Source of the DNA: JBBRWO01 sp964388455
GTDB lineage: Bacteria; Actinomycetota; Coriobacteriia; Anaerosomatales; JAAXUF01
Reading direction: 5' to 3'
Assembly (NCBI GenBank): GCA_964388455.1
Contig: CAYMAN010000013.1
Coordinates: 1-63,447, forward strand
DNA: 63,447 nucleotides
Shown here: positions 42,641 to 51,271 of the stretch, one piece after another
Numbering within the stretch: the first letter of the stretch is position 1
How the letters are laid out: every line of letters starts with the position of its first letter
Position numbers and translations under genes: made by a program
Notes under the pieces: model-generated
Told to the model about the DNA's origin: nothing
Seen by the model: the letters and a program-made list of their open reading frames with translations, nothing else
The model's database searches: none

Positions 42641-43348
42641 TTATGTAAGGTCCTCGAAGGCTTTACCGAGCGCCCGGCGTAGGAGGCGACTCTTAAGCTC
42701 GTCGGTGAGAGATCCCAACTCAGTCAGCGTCTCGGTCAATTTCTGCTTCGTGTCGACCGTTCGATGGCGAAACGCCGGCATCAGGATCTGCGAGAAGAGC
42801 GCGGCTTCTCGGTCAGCGAAGTTCTCATACATGCGCAAGTGACGCGGCTCAACACCGAATCGACGCATGTCCCAAGCAGCATGGACGATCTGAACGTCGC
42901 CACGGTCCAACGCGTCAGCCCCATCGACCTTGTTGATCACCACGAGTCCGAACTCAGCAAGTTCGCGAATGAAGGAGACGGGAACGCCAAGCGCCGTAGG
43001 GGCGGTTTCGATGAGAAACGGTCCCTCGTCGGTCACACTCAAGGGAAGCGGCTCCGTCATTCCGACGGGACTGCGTTGCAACTCGATCGGAATGCGTCCG
43101 CGATCGAAGTCCGTGAGCTTCTCTCTGATGACAGCAAGCGGCAGGAAATGATCCTTCTGGAGCCGCAGGATCATCTCCACTCTGGCAACGTCTGCCTGTG
43201 AGAACTTGCGGTAGCCGCCAGCCGTACGCTCTGGCGCAACCAGCTCCTCCTCTTCGAGGAAGCGCACCTTCGAGATCGACAGATCCGGATAGGCGCCTTG
43301 AAGCCGCTGTACGACCTCGCCGATAGTCAGATAGTCGCGTCCAGACAT
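42641..43348 (-). CDS. ftsR: MerR-family regulator resembling FtsR
   Basis: 235 residues. The N-terminal winged HTH (LTIGEVVQRLQGAYPDLSIS, KVRFLEEEELVAPERTAGGYRKF, then VEMILRLQKDHFLPLAVIREKL) closely follows the actinobacterial FtsR/Rv1828 type, which activates ftsZ. The C-terminal domain (VSFIRELAEFGLVVIN onward) is of the same kind. The upstream FHA gene gives the same pairing as garA-ftsR in mycobacteria. ATG at 43348, 2 nt from the FHA stop; a GTG three codons earlier is possible. Confidence 0.82.
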   Translation of the reverse strand: MSGRDYLTIGEVVQRLQGAYPDLSISKVRFLEEEELVAPERTAGGYRKFSQADVARVEMILRLQKDHFLPLAVIREKLTDFDRGRIPIELQRSPVGMTEPLPLSVTDEGPFLIETAPTALGVPVSFIRELAEFGLVVINKVDGADALDRGDVQIVHAAWDMRRFGVEPRHLRMYENFADREAALFSQILMPAFRHRTVDTKQKLTETLTELGSLTDELKSRLLRRALGKAFEDLT

Positions 43349-43350
43349 CG

Positions 43351-43797
43351 TTAGCACGCACCCGAACCGAGAAAGAACACCATCTGGAATGTGCCGACCT
43401 GAAGGATGTCGCCGTCAGCGAGCTGCGCCGAGTCGACCAGCTGTCCATTCAGATACGTGCCGTTGAGTGAGCCCGAGTCGGTTACCTCCACCGCGCCGCC
43501 GGTGCATTCCAGAACGGCGTGAATCCTCGACACCGTCATGTCGTTGAGGAAGATGTCACTGAGCGGGTCGCGACCGATTGTGAGTTTCGCACGATCAAGG
43601 AAGAATCGCTCGCCAGGTTGCGGGCCCTTTCGGACGACGAGTGACGGTCCCTCGGTCGCAGCGGAAGTGTGCGCAACGGCCTCAGCCTGCTCAACGGGCT
43701 CGAATGAGGCGGTCGCCTGCGGAACGTGAAGCCCGCAAGAGGGACAGACTCCATCCTTGGGGTCGACGAGCACTTCGCACGCCGGGCACTGTGCCAC
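43351..43797 (-). CDS. Zinc-ribbon and FHA domain protein
   Basis: 148 residues: an N-terminal zinc ribbon (CPACEVLVDPKDGVCPSCG, Cys4, Cys7, Cys18, Cys21), a Ser/Thr/Glu linker and a C-terminal FHA domain (LTIGRDPLSDIFLNDMTVSRIHAVL, then GSLNGTYLNG), which binds phosphothreonine peptides. It sits where mycobacteria have GarA/OdhI, near gcvH and next to the FtsR-like gene, but lacks GarA's phospho-switch N-terminus. GTG start with GGAGG upstream. Confidence 0.9.
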   Translation of the reverse strand: MAQCPACEVLVDPKDGVCPSCGLHVPQATASFEPVEQAEAVAHTSAATEGPSLVVRKGPQPGERFFLDRAKLTIGRDPLSDIFLNDMTVSRIHAVLECTGGAVEVTDSGSLNGTYLNGQLVDSAQLADGDILQVGTFQMVFFLGSGAC

Positions 43798-43827
43798 GAT
43801 GGTCCTCCCCTCTCGAACTGCTGATTG

Positions 43828-44091
43828 CTAGTTGGAAAAGCCCAGTTCCGGTGGCTGGAACGCAGACTGAATCTCGTGCTCCAGCGCATCTACAACCTCG
43901 GGATTTTCGAGGATATGCTCGCGCTTCTCGTCTGAGAGACGGTTCCTGACATACGGATCATCTATGACTTCCATCAAACGCCGGCCGTTATTCACCTCGC
44001 GAATGACGTACTCGACAACCCGCTCTTCAACGGGATCCGAGGCAAGATCCTCGAAGAACTGGCGAATGCGATCGTTGACGCTGCTGGCCAA
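43828..44091 (-). CDS. Small acidic protein of unknown function
   Basis: 87 residues, strongly charged and helical (EERVVEYVIREVNNGRRLMEVI, DPYVRNRLSDEKREHILENPEVVDAL). No known domain recognised. TTG start with AAGGAGG 4-5 nt upstream, a near-perfect ribosome site that makes expression likely. It lies between the RsiG-like and FHA genes. Confidence 0.75.
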   Translation of the reverse strand: MASSVNDRIRQFFEDLASDPVEERVVEYVIREVNNGRRLMEVIDDPYVRNRLSDEKREHILENPEVVDALEHEIQSAFQPPELGFSN

Positions 44092-44152
44092 AGGTCCTCC
44101 TTAGTCAGCACCGATATCCGATGACATCGGTGACGTTGCATACAGAGCTTGT

Positions 44153-44464
44153 CTAGTCAGTGCTATCCGAATCGTCATCGGATGCGACATCGAATCTGGA
44201 AATGCCGCGAAGATCGTTAGCGAGGATGTCGATGAGTCGATCGACATCGCTGCCGCTGATAACGTCAGTCCCGGCCTCATGTTCGCCCTTGAGTCGACGT
44301 ACGAGCTCAGCACGGAGAATATCGATCTTCCCGTGCAGCACGCGTCGGCGATACGAAGTCCGCTGTTCCTCGGCGTAGAGATCGTCGAGGAGCTCTCGAA
44401 GCTGCTCGTTGGTCTTCTTCTCAAGGTCGAGCAGGGCGTCATCCCTATCCTCTTGGTCGAGCAT
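44153..44464 (-). CDS. RsiG-like putative c-di-GMP-binding anti-sigma factor
   Basis: 103 residues, predicted helical hairpin followed by an acidic tail. Residues 33-48 read E-x3-S-x2-R-x3-H-x3-D (E33, S37, R40, H44, D48), matching the RsiG c-di-GMP signature E(X)3S(X)2R(X)3Q(X)3D except His for Gln. The surrounding LLDDLYAEEQRTSYRRRVL and DILRAELVRRLK also resemble the AmfC/RsiG family. Streptomyces RsiG holds sigma factor WhiG when bound to c-di-GMP; single-motif forms act as homodimers. ATG at 44464 with GGGGAAGG upstream; TTG 44491 is an alternative. A TACAAT -10-like hexamer lies at 44504-44509 (- strand). Confidence 0.72.
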   Translation of the reverse strand: MLDQEDRDDALLDLEKKTNEQLRELLDDLYAEEQRTSYRRRVLHGKIDILRAELVRRLKGEHEAGTDVISGSDVDRLIDILANDLRGISRFDVASDDDSDSTD

Positions 44465-44577
44465 GCTGCGTACCTTCCCCTCGCTCAGCAAGCCTGTCAG
44501 GTGATTGTACCGTAAATGGCGGCCGCAGGACCCATGGACGTGAAGTACACGTTCAGGGTGTCGCTGCGTCGTCGACG

Positions 44578-45357
44578 CTAGCCTTGAGCCTGCAGGACCT
44601 CGGGCAACAGCGTGCGCGCGAGGGCCTCCTCGAATGCTGTGGGCCGATCGGCCACGAACCGGATTCCCAGCGCACTCGACACCCCGGAAACCACTGCCTG
44701 CGAGATCTGCTCGATCGTCGGCTCCGGTTCGACGAGGTCTGAGAGCGTAGCGGTCCGTGCCTCCAGAAGCACAGCGGCGTCATCGTCCAGAAGGAACACC
44801 CGACGCTCAATGGCGACATCACGACGAATTGTGAACGAACCGTGCTGGAGCACGGTGTCCCCGGACCACACTTGAGCGGAACCGGACAGCTTTTGCGCAC
44901 CGATGGAGAGGTCGGCAGAAGTCGCATGCAGATAGCACGCAGCGGAGTTGCGGTCCCCGCGCTCAGAAGCCGTCAACGCCGCATCAACGCCGAGAAGGCG
45001 GTAGGCCTCGGCGAGTCCGGCACAGAGAACGCGGTAGGAAGCTGCGACGCCGCGTGGAATGCCATCGCGAGTACCGCAGACGATTGAGTAGGTGAGCTCG
45101 TGATCGTGCAACACTCCCCTGCCACCGGTGAATCGGCGCACGACATCGATTCCGTTTGATGCGCAGTATTCACGGTCAATCGTGGCGGGTTTTTGGAACC
45201 GCCCGAGCGTGACGGTCGGCCGCTTCCATCGATAGAGCCGTAGCGTGGGTGGCGAATCTCCCGCATCGCACGAAAGCTGGATGGCCCGGTCGAGCGCCAT
45301 GTTCCAAGCGCCGTCGGCCGGGCCATCGTCAACAATCAGTCGCCACGAGGAAGTCAT
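44578..45357 (-). CDS. lipM: Octanoyltransferase LipM / lipoate-protein ligase family protein
   Basis: 259 residues of the BPL/LplA/LipB fold: RLIVDDGPADGAWNMALDRA, VVRRFTGGRGVLHDHELTYS and CYLHATSADLSIGAQKLSGSAQ in pieces. The Cys and Lys-Leu-Ser-Gly-Ser-Ala-Gln region are LipM-like, which moves octanoate from ACP to GcvH. Adjacent gcvPB/gcvPA/gcvH/gcvT strongly suggest GcvH as the target. A lipoate ligase role is the main alternative. ATG start, 10 nt after gcvPB. Confidence 0.85.
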   Translation of the reverse strand: MTSSWRLIVDDGPADGAWNMALDRAIQLSCDAGDSPPTLRLYRWKRPTVTLGRFQKPATIDREYCASNGIDVVRRFTGGRGVLHDHELTYSIVCGTRDGIPRGVAASYRVLCAGLAEAYRLLGVDAALTASERGDRNSAACYLHATSADLSIGAQKLSGSAQVWSGDTVLQHGSFTIRRDVAIERRVFLLDDDAAVLLEARTATLSDLVEPEPTIEQISQAVVSGVSSALGIRFVADRPTAFEEALARTLLPEVLQAQG

Positions 45358-45367
45358 CGCCGCGGAT

Positions 45368-46867
45368 TCACTTGCGGGTGGAGCGGTAGCGCAGATCGGG
45401 ATTTCTTGCCGCTCCGGCCTCGTCCAGTCTGCGTACGGGCGTCGTGTACGGTGCCCCTTTGACGAGATCGGGGCTATCGGCGGCCTCCTGCGCGATTGTG
45501 AGCATCACCTCGACGAACGAATCGAGCGATGCGAGCGACTCAGTCTCGGTCGGCTCGATCATCATTCCTTCCTCGACGAGCATCGGGAAGTAGATGGTCG
45601 GTGGATGGAAGCCGTAGTCGAGAAGTCGCTTCGCCATGTCGAGCGTCCGGACTCCGTGGTCTCGCTTCTGCCGAGCGCCCGACATCACGAACTCATGCAT
45701 ACAGGTTCTGCCATACGGAACGTGGAACGTCGACTCCAGCTTCACTTTGAGATAGTTGGCCGAGAGGACCGCCTGCTCGGCGACTTCACGAAGCCCGAAA
45801 CCGCCGAGGGCGCGGACGTAGCAATACGCTCGAACGAGGACCGCGAAGTTGCCGTAACCGGCACGCACGCGTCCAAGTGACTGCTCGGGCCATCCCAGTC
45901 CGAAGTCACCTTCCTCGAACTCCACGGCTATGGGGCCAGGAAGGAACGGTGCCAGCTCATCGGTGACGCAGATCGGACCCGATCCAGGTCCGCCCCCGCC
46001 GTGTGGCGTCGCGAACGTCTTGTGCAGGTTGATATGCATGGCGTCGAAGCCCATGTCGCCTGGACGAGTCTTGCCGAGAATCGCGTTGAGATTGGCACCG
46101 TCGCAGTACGTGAATGCACCAACGTCGTGAACAGCTTGTGTGATCTCAAGGATGTTCGAGTCGAACAGACCCACGGTGTTGGGGTTGGTGAGCATGAACG
46201 CCGCTACATCGGTGTCAAGGACCGCCTTCAGGGCATCGACGTCCACCTCACCGCGCTCGTTGCTCGGGATGGTTACGGCGTCCCAGCCACACATCGTGAC
46301 AGTCGCGGGGTTGGTGCCGTGCGCAGTGTCCGGAATGATGACCTTCTTGCGTGCGTCACCACGTGCCGTCAGTGCAGCGCGAAAGACCATCAAGGCGGCC
46401 AGCTCACCGTGAGCGCCGGCGGCTGGTTGGAGACTCACACCGGGCAGTCCGGTGATCTCCGCAAGAGCGTCTGATAGTCCGACCATGAGCTCGAGGGCGC
46501 CCTGCGTGGTCTCCTCAGGCTGATACGGATGAAGCCCGGCGAAGCCCTCGAGGCGACAAGCATCCTCATTGAGGCGCGGGTTGTACTTCATGGTGCAACT
46601 ACCGAGCGGATACATTCCGGTGTCGACACCGAAGTTCATGGACGCCAGATGCGAGTAGTGACGCATGATCTCGAGCTCGGTGACGTTTGGCAGGTCGAGT
46701 GCTGTGGTGCGGATTCGTCCGCCGAGCATGTCATCCAGGGAGCCCATCGGAACATCGAGGGGTGGCGCCTCCACGCAACGCGACTCAGGCGCTCCGAGTT
46801 CGAAGATCAAGCTACGGGGTCCTCGTGAGGGGGTGGAGCCGGGTGTGTGTCCAAGTCCCTGGGTCAC
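45368..46867 (-). CDS. gcvPB: Glycine dehydrogenase (decarboxylating) subunit 2
   Basis: PLP-binding half of the two-subunit P-protein of the glycine cleavage system. 499 residues. YPLGSCTMKYNPRLNE and LQPAAGAHGELAALM are signatures, and the PLP lysine is in MHINLHKTFATPHGGGGPGSG (cited in part: LHKTFATPHGG). GTG start overlaps the gcvPA stop (GTGA). Two-subunit P-proteins are typical of anaerobic Gram-positives. Confidence 0.96.
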   Translation of the reverse strand: MTQGLGHTPGSTPSRGPRSLIFELGAPESRCVEAPPLDVPMGSLDDMLGGRIRTTALDLPNVTELEIMRHYSHLASMNFGVDTGMYPLGSCTMKYNPRLNEDACRLEGFAGLHPYQPEETTQGALELMVGLSDALAEITGLPGVSLQPAAGAHGELAALMVFRAALTARGDARKKVIIPDTAHGTNPATVTMCGWDAVTIPSNERGEVDVDALKAVLDTDVAAFMLTNPNTVGLFDSNILEITQAVHDVGAFTYCDGANLNAILGKTRPGDMGFDAMHINLHKTFATPHGGGGPGSGPICVTDELAPFLPGPIAVEFEEGDFGLGWPEQSLGRVRAGYGNFAVLVRAYCYVRALGGFGLREVAEQAVLSANYLKVKLESTFHVPYGRTCMHEFVMSGARQKRDHGVRTLDMAKRLLDYGFHPPTIYFPMLVEEGMMIEPTETESLASLDSFVEVMLTIAQEAADSPDLVKGAPYTTPVRRLDEAGAARNPDLRYRSTRK

Positions 46868-48264
46868 AGTGACGCCACCTCCTTGATGAACGAATCCATC
46901 TCAGCCTTGGTTCGTTTCTCGGTGACCGCGAAGATCACGAGGTGCTCCGCTAGGTTCGACTCGATGCCTGTAGGCCACTCGGCCTCGACGTCCGCTACGC
47001 TGACTCCTGCGAGGAAGCCGCGCTCCAGCATGATTTCGTGCATGTCCAACACGTCCCCGCCGTACGCGAGCGTGAACTCATAGCCGAATGGCGCATCCCA
47101 CGGCGCACTGAACTTTCCGGTCGCGATCAGACCTTCTCGAAGGTAGTGTGCCTTGGCAACGCACGACCGGGCGATTCCGGCCAGACCCTCTCGGCCAACG
47201 GCGGCGATATACACGGTTGCGGCAAGCGCATTGAGCGCGTGGTTGCTGCAGATGTTGCTGGTCGCCTTCTCGCGACGGATGTGCTGCTCGCGCGTCGAGA
47301 GCGTGAGGACGAACGCGCAGTTCCCGTCCACGTCTTTGGTGCGCCCGACCACGCGTCCCGGCATCTGACGGATGTACTTCTCAGCACAGGCGAAGAAGCC
47401 GAGTCCGGGACCGCCGAATGACATGGCGTTGCCCAAGGGCTGGCCCTCACCGACGACGATATCGGCGCCATATGCACTTGGTGGCTCAACGACGCCGAGG
47501 AGTATCGGGTTGACCGCAACCACGAGGAGGGCGCCGGCGTCGTGGGTCAAACGGGCAATCTCAGCGAGATCCTCGAAGCTGCCGAAGAAGTTGGGCGTCT
47601 GGATCAAGACCGCGGCAACGTCGCCATCAGCGAGCTCGGCTGCGAGTGAGTGTCCATCGATCGCATCGCTCCCGTGTAGGAGCGTAGTGCCTGACGTCAT
47701 GTCAACGGACGCGAACTGACCTATCTCGATCCTGCCTGCGTCCGCGTAGGTGACCAGTGTGTTCTGCCACTCAGGGTGAACGGTGGGTGAACACAGGACA
47801 CGGTGCCGCTTGGTGACGCGTGCGGCCATCAGTGCGCCCTCAACGAGGGCAGTGGCTCCGTCGTACATGCTCGCGTTGGCGACGTCCATGCCCGTCAGCG
47901 CACACACCATCGACTGATACTCGTAGATGGCCTGCAACGTCCCCTGGCTGACCTCAGGCTGGTACGGCGTGTAGGCCGTGAAGAACTCCGGCTTGGACAC
48001 CACGTGATCGACCACACTAGGGATGTAGTGGTCATACGTTCCGGCGCCGAGGAAGCTTACGAGCGCGGAAGCCGGACGATTCTTGGCTGCAAGAGTCCTC
48101 ACGTGTGACTCAAGCTCGATCTCAGTCAGTCCGTCAGGGATGGCAAGTTCTCCATCGAGCCGCACCGCCTCGGGAATCACAGAGAACAGTTCGTCGACCG
48201 TCGATACGCCGACAGCGCGAAGCATGGCTTCGCGCTGCTCGCACGTGACAGGTATGTATCGCAT
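46864..48264 (-). CDS. gcvPA: Glycine dehydrogenase (decarboxylating) subunit 1
   Basis: Partner of GcvPB, 466 residues. Y-x-P at the start (MRYIPVTCEQREAML), SFLGAGTYDHYIPSVVDHV, FFTAYTPYQPEVSQGTLQ and YDGATALVEGALMA are characteristic. It forms the alpha/beta P-protein decarboxylating glycine onto lipoyl-GcvH. ATG start 6 nt after gcvH. Confidence 0.96.
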   Translation of the reverse strand: MRYIPVTCEQREAMLRAVGVSTVDELFSVIPEAVRLDGELAIPDGLTEIELESHVRTLAAKNRPASALVSFLGAGTYDHYIPSVVDHVVSKPEFFTAYTPYQPEVSQGTLQAIYEYQSMVCALTGMDVANASMYDGATALVEGALMAARVTKRHRVLCSPTVHPEWQNTLVTYADAGRIEIGQFASVDMTSGTTLLHGSDAIDGHSLAAELADGDVAAVLIQTPNFFGSFEDLAEIARLTHDAGALLVVAVNPILLGVVEPPSAYGADIVVGEGQPLGNAMSFGGPGLGFFACAEKYIRQMPGRVVGRTKDVDGNCAFVLTLSTREQHIRREKATSNICSNHALNALAATVYIAAVGREGLAGIARSCVAKAHYLREGLIATGKFSAPWDAPFGYEFTLAYGGDVLDMHEIMLERGFLAGVSVADVEAEWPTGIESNLAEHLVIFAVTEKRTKAEMDSFIKEVASL

Positions 48265-48270
48265 CAGAGA

Positions 48271-48654
48271 CTAACCTTCTGTGATGAAGGCGTCGTAATC
48301 CTCTGCACTCATGAGAGCGTCGAGTTCACCTGCGTCGGAAAGCGAGACCTTGACCATCCAGCCAGCCTCATGCGGATCCGAGTTCACGGTCTCAGGAGAA
48401 TCGTCGAGCGCGGTGTTCACTTCGGTAATCTCGCCCGAGACCGGCGCGAAGAGCTCCGAGACCGACTTGACCGACTCGATCTCGCCGAAACTATCACCAG
48501 CGGTGAGTACGTCTCCTGCAGCGGGAAGGTCGACGTAGACGACCTCGCCGAGCTGGTCCTGGGCGAATGACGAGATGCCGATGGTCGCGACGTCGCCGTC
48601 GACGATCACCCACTCGTGCTCCTTGGAATACACGCGATCGCTAGGATGAGCCAT
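48271..48654 (-). CDS. gcvH: Glycine cleavage system H protein
   Basis: Lipoyl carrier, 127 residues. The lipoylated lysine is in GEIESVKSVSELFAP, and YSKEHEWV starts the fold. It shuttles the aminomethyl group between P- and T-proteins. Lipoylation is probably by the LipM-like enzyme of the same cluster. ATG start; AAAGGAGC upstream on the - strand. Confidence 0.97.
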   Translation of the reverse strand: MAHPSDRVYSKEHEWVIVDGDVATIGISSFAQDQLGEVVYVDLPAAGDVLTAGDSFGEIESVKSVSELFAPVSGEITEVNTALDDSPETVNSDPHEAGWMVKVSLSDAGELDALMSAEDYDAFITEG

Positions 48655-48695
48655 CTGTTTGTGCGCTCCTTTCGGGAGAATGCGCGTCTGCCTGA

Positions 48696-49793
48696 CTAGG
48701 CTGACAGCGAAGTTGACGACACGAACGGGGTCTTGGCCACTTTCGCAGCCAGGGTCTTCTTTCGAACCTCCACTGCGAGCTCGGTACCGGGCACGGCGAG
48801 CGCTACAGGAACGTAGGCTGTGGCGATGCCGGTCTCGAGAGTCGGAGAGAAGCTTCCGCTCGCTACCTTACCGACGACGGTGCCGCCGTGCAATACGTGC
48901 ATACCCGGTCGCGGAATCGCACCCTCGACGGTCAGCCCCACGAGTTTGGACACGGGACCCTCAGCGCGTACTGTGGCGACGGGAGTCGCTCCTACGTAGT
49001 CTTGCTTATCCTTGGGCACCACCCAGCCGAGTCCAGCGGAAATGGGATCGATAGTGCGATCCATGTCACTGCCGTACAAGGGGTAGCCCATCTCGAGGCG
49101 CAACGTATCACGCGCACCCAGTCCTGCGGGCGTGACTTCAGGAAACGACAGCAAGGCTCGCCAGAGCACTGGCGCGTCCTGCGCACGGCAGACGATCTCG
49201 ACGCCGTCCTCCCCTGTGTATCCCGTACGGGCCACCAGAGCCGGAATCGTATCCAGTACAGCGTCGCGAATCCGAAAGCGAGTCGGCGCGACCCATTCTT
49301 GACCAGCGAGTTCGCCGACAACGCGCAGTGCCTCAGGACCTTGTACTGCGATGAGCGCGGTCCTCTCTGACTCGTCGACGATCTCTATGTCGTCCGGGGC
49401 GTGACCAGACAGCCACGCGAAGTCGGTATCGGCATTCGATGCATTAGCGATGATCAGGTACTCGAGATCGCCGGTGTGGTACACGATCAGGTCGTCGATG
49501 ATATGGCCATCGTCATCCAGCATGAGGGTGTATTGAGCCATACCTAGATCCGAGATCTTGGCGAGGTCGTTGGTGAGCATCCTCTGGAGGTAATCGAAGG
49601 CCCCGAAGCCGAACACGCGGAACTCCGCCATGTGACACACATCGAAGATGCCAACCGCCGAGCGAACCGCGCGGTGCTCATCGATGATGCCGGCGTACTG
49701 AACGGGCATCTCCCACCCGGCGAATGGCACCATTCGCGCGCCGAGCGCCAGATGTTCATCGTAGAGCGGAGTTCGTTTGAGATCGTCGGACAT
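48696..49793 (-). CDS. gcvT: Aminomethyltransferase (glycine cleavage T protein)
   Basis: Tetrahydrofolate-dependent T-protein, 365 residues: TPLYDEHLALGARMVPFAGWEMPVQY (pieces), GIFDVCHMAEF, LTNDLAKI, GYTGEDGVEI and the C-terminal barrel. ATG at 49793 with GGTGG upstream matches homologues; the frame stays open far upstream but without conservation. It is the first gcv gene, only 62 bp from dacA, leaving no room for a glycine riboswitch. Confidence 0.95.
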   Translation of the reverse strand: MSDDLKRTPLYDEHLALGARMVPFAGWEMPVQYAGIIDEHRAVRSAVGIFDVCHMAEFRVFGFGAFDYLQRMLTNDLAKISDLGMAQYTLMLDDDGHIIDDLIVYHTGDLEYLIIANASNADTDFAWLSGHAPDDIEIVDESERTALIAVQGPEALRVVGELAGQEWVAPTRFRIRDAVLDTIPALVARTGYTGEDGVEIVCRAQDAPVLWRALLSFPEVTPAGLGARDTLRLEMGYPLYGSDMDRTIDPISAGLGWVVPKDKQDYVGATPVATVRAEGPVSKLVGLTVEGAIPRPGMHVLHGGTVVGKVASGSFSPTLETGIATAYVPVALAVPGTELAVEVRKKTLAAKVAKTPFVSSTSLSA

Positions 49794-49855
49794 CAGCGAG
49801 GACCACCTTTCCCTATGTGTACCGACTATCGAAGGTCGGTGCAAAGAACACTGTA

Positions 49856-51115
49856 CTAGCTGAACACGGCGCGCCAGATGCGAACCGTTCCGATCCAGAG
49901 ACGATGAAGGGGGTTTGGCCTCCCGACATCGTACTTGGCTACCAGCGGGATACTGGCGATCTGGCGTCCCGCCTGGGTGAACGTTGCTGCGCCAACCGAC
50001 TGCCCGGCGACGACAGGCGCCTTGACCGCAGCGACGGTGACTGTCCGGGTGATCGGCCCGTTCATGTCGAGAACCGGCACCGTGGAGTTGGCGGGGACGA
50101 TCGCCGGCACGGTCACGTCCAGATAGTCGCTGACAGGTGCCTCGGCGAGTATTGAACCGGAAGTTGCGAGGCTCTGCGGCCGATAGTGAGCGAAGCCCCA
50201 ATCCAGAAGCTCCCTGGCATCTCTGAACCGAGATAGTTCGCTGTTTGTGCCAAGAACTACTGCGTAGAGAGCCACGTTGTTGCGTTCTGCAGAACCGACA
50301 ACGCAGTACCCTGCGTCAGACGTGTAGCCGGTTTTGATACCCGTGACTCCTTGGTAGTTGTTGATGAGCACGTTGGTGTTGGGAAGCGATTCCTTTCGGG
50401 ATCCTATTCCTATGGTGACTTGCTTCATTCCGACAATCGACCTGAACGCGGGCTTTGACATCGCGTACCTCGACAGAGTCGCGAGGTCTCGAGCGCTTGT
50501 AGCGTGATTCAGGGCATCGAGGCCGTGAGCATTGCTAAAGCGAGTATTCGATAGTCCGAGTTCAGCTGCTTTGTCATTCATCATGACGGCAAACGCATCC
50601 GTTGACCCCGCTACATGAAGAGCGATTGCCTGAGCCGCGTCGTTGCCAGACTTGACCAGAAGCGCTTTGAGCATGTCCTGCATCGTCAGACGATCACCCT
50701 GACGCAGAAACGATGTCGACTCGCCGACTCGAAGTGCCTCAGCGGTCACATCGACCGTTTCTGTGAGCGAGGAACTCTCAAGCGCGACGACCGCAGTCAT
50801 GATCTTGGTGAGACTCGCCATAGCACGGCGTGTGTCTGGTTCGCGCGACCAGAGGATGCGTCCGTCGGCGTCTGCCAACACCCCAGCACGCATCGAGACA
50901 TCCGGAGTCGCCTTCCCGATATCACCGAGTTTCGAAACGGGAACCCCGTCTACCGAATCGGTCTGACGCGACGCTGCAACCGCCGGAGATGCGATGGCAG
51001 CAGAGCAAATCACGGCTGCAAGTAGGAAAGTGAACAATCCGGGGAGTAAAGCGACGGCGCGGGGCTTGTGACCTGCGCTGCCTATGCCGATACTGGCGCT
51101 AGAGGGCGAGCGCAT
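49856..51115 (-). CDS. dacA: D-alanyl-D-alanine carboxypeptidase (PBP5/DacA family)
   Basis: Low-molecular-weight penicillin-binding protein trimming stem pentapeptides. 419 residues: signal/anchor (about 20-49), then SxxK as SLTK (101-104), SGN (156-158) and KTG (261-263). A C-terminal PBP5-like beta domain and a short final hydrophobic/amphipathic stretch (WIGTVRIWRAVF) suit membrane association. ATG 51115 is preferred over 51148 because AAAGG lies just upstream. A TACAAT -10-like hexamer is at 51182-51187 (- strand). Confidence 0.93.
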   Translation of the reverse strand: MRSPSSASIGIGSAGHKPRAVALLPGLFTFLLAAVICSAAIASPAVAASRQTDSVDGVPVSKLGDIGKATPDVSMRAGVLADADGRILWSREPDTRRAMASLTKIMTAVVALESSSLTETVDVTAEALRVGESTSFLRQGDRLTMQDMLKALLVKSGNDAAQAIALHVAGSTDAFAVMMNDKAAELGLSNTRFSNAHGLDALNHATSARDLATLSRYAMSKPAFRSIVGMKQVTIGIGSRKESLPNTNVLINNYQGVTGIKTGYTSDAGYCVVGSAERNNVALYAVVLGTNSELSRFRDARELLDWGFAHYRPQSLATSGSILAEAPVSDYLDVTVPAIVPANSTVPVLDMNGPITRTVTVAAVKAPVVAGQSVGAATFTQAGRQIASIPLVAKYDVGRPNPLHRLWIGTVRIWRAVFS

Positions 51116-51271
51116 TCCGCGCCTTTCGCATAAGAGTGGTTCTTCCAACGGTCGGGGTGAAGCGGCGGGATCGTACGTGAAATTGTACTACGTGCTGCGG
51201 TCGACTCGTCGGTCCGGAGTGATCCTTTTGAGCCGCGGTAGCGATGCTAGCAGAGAGGGAGAACAAGTACC

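Noticed and set aside
49794..49855. Glycine riboswitch before gcvT
   Set aside because: Only 62 bp separate gcvT from dacA, too short for the aptamers, and no conserved core was seen.
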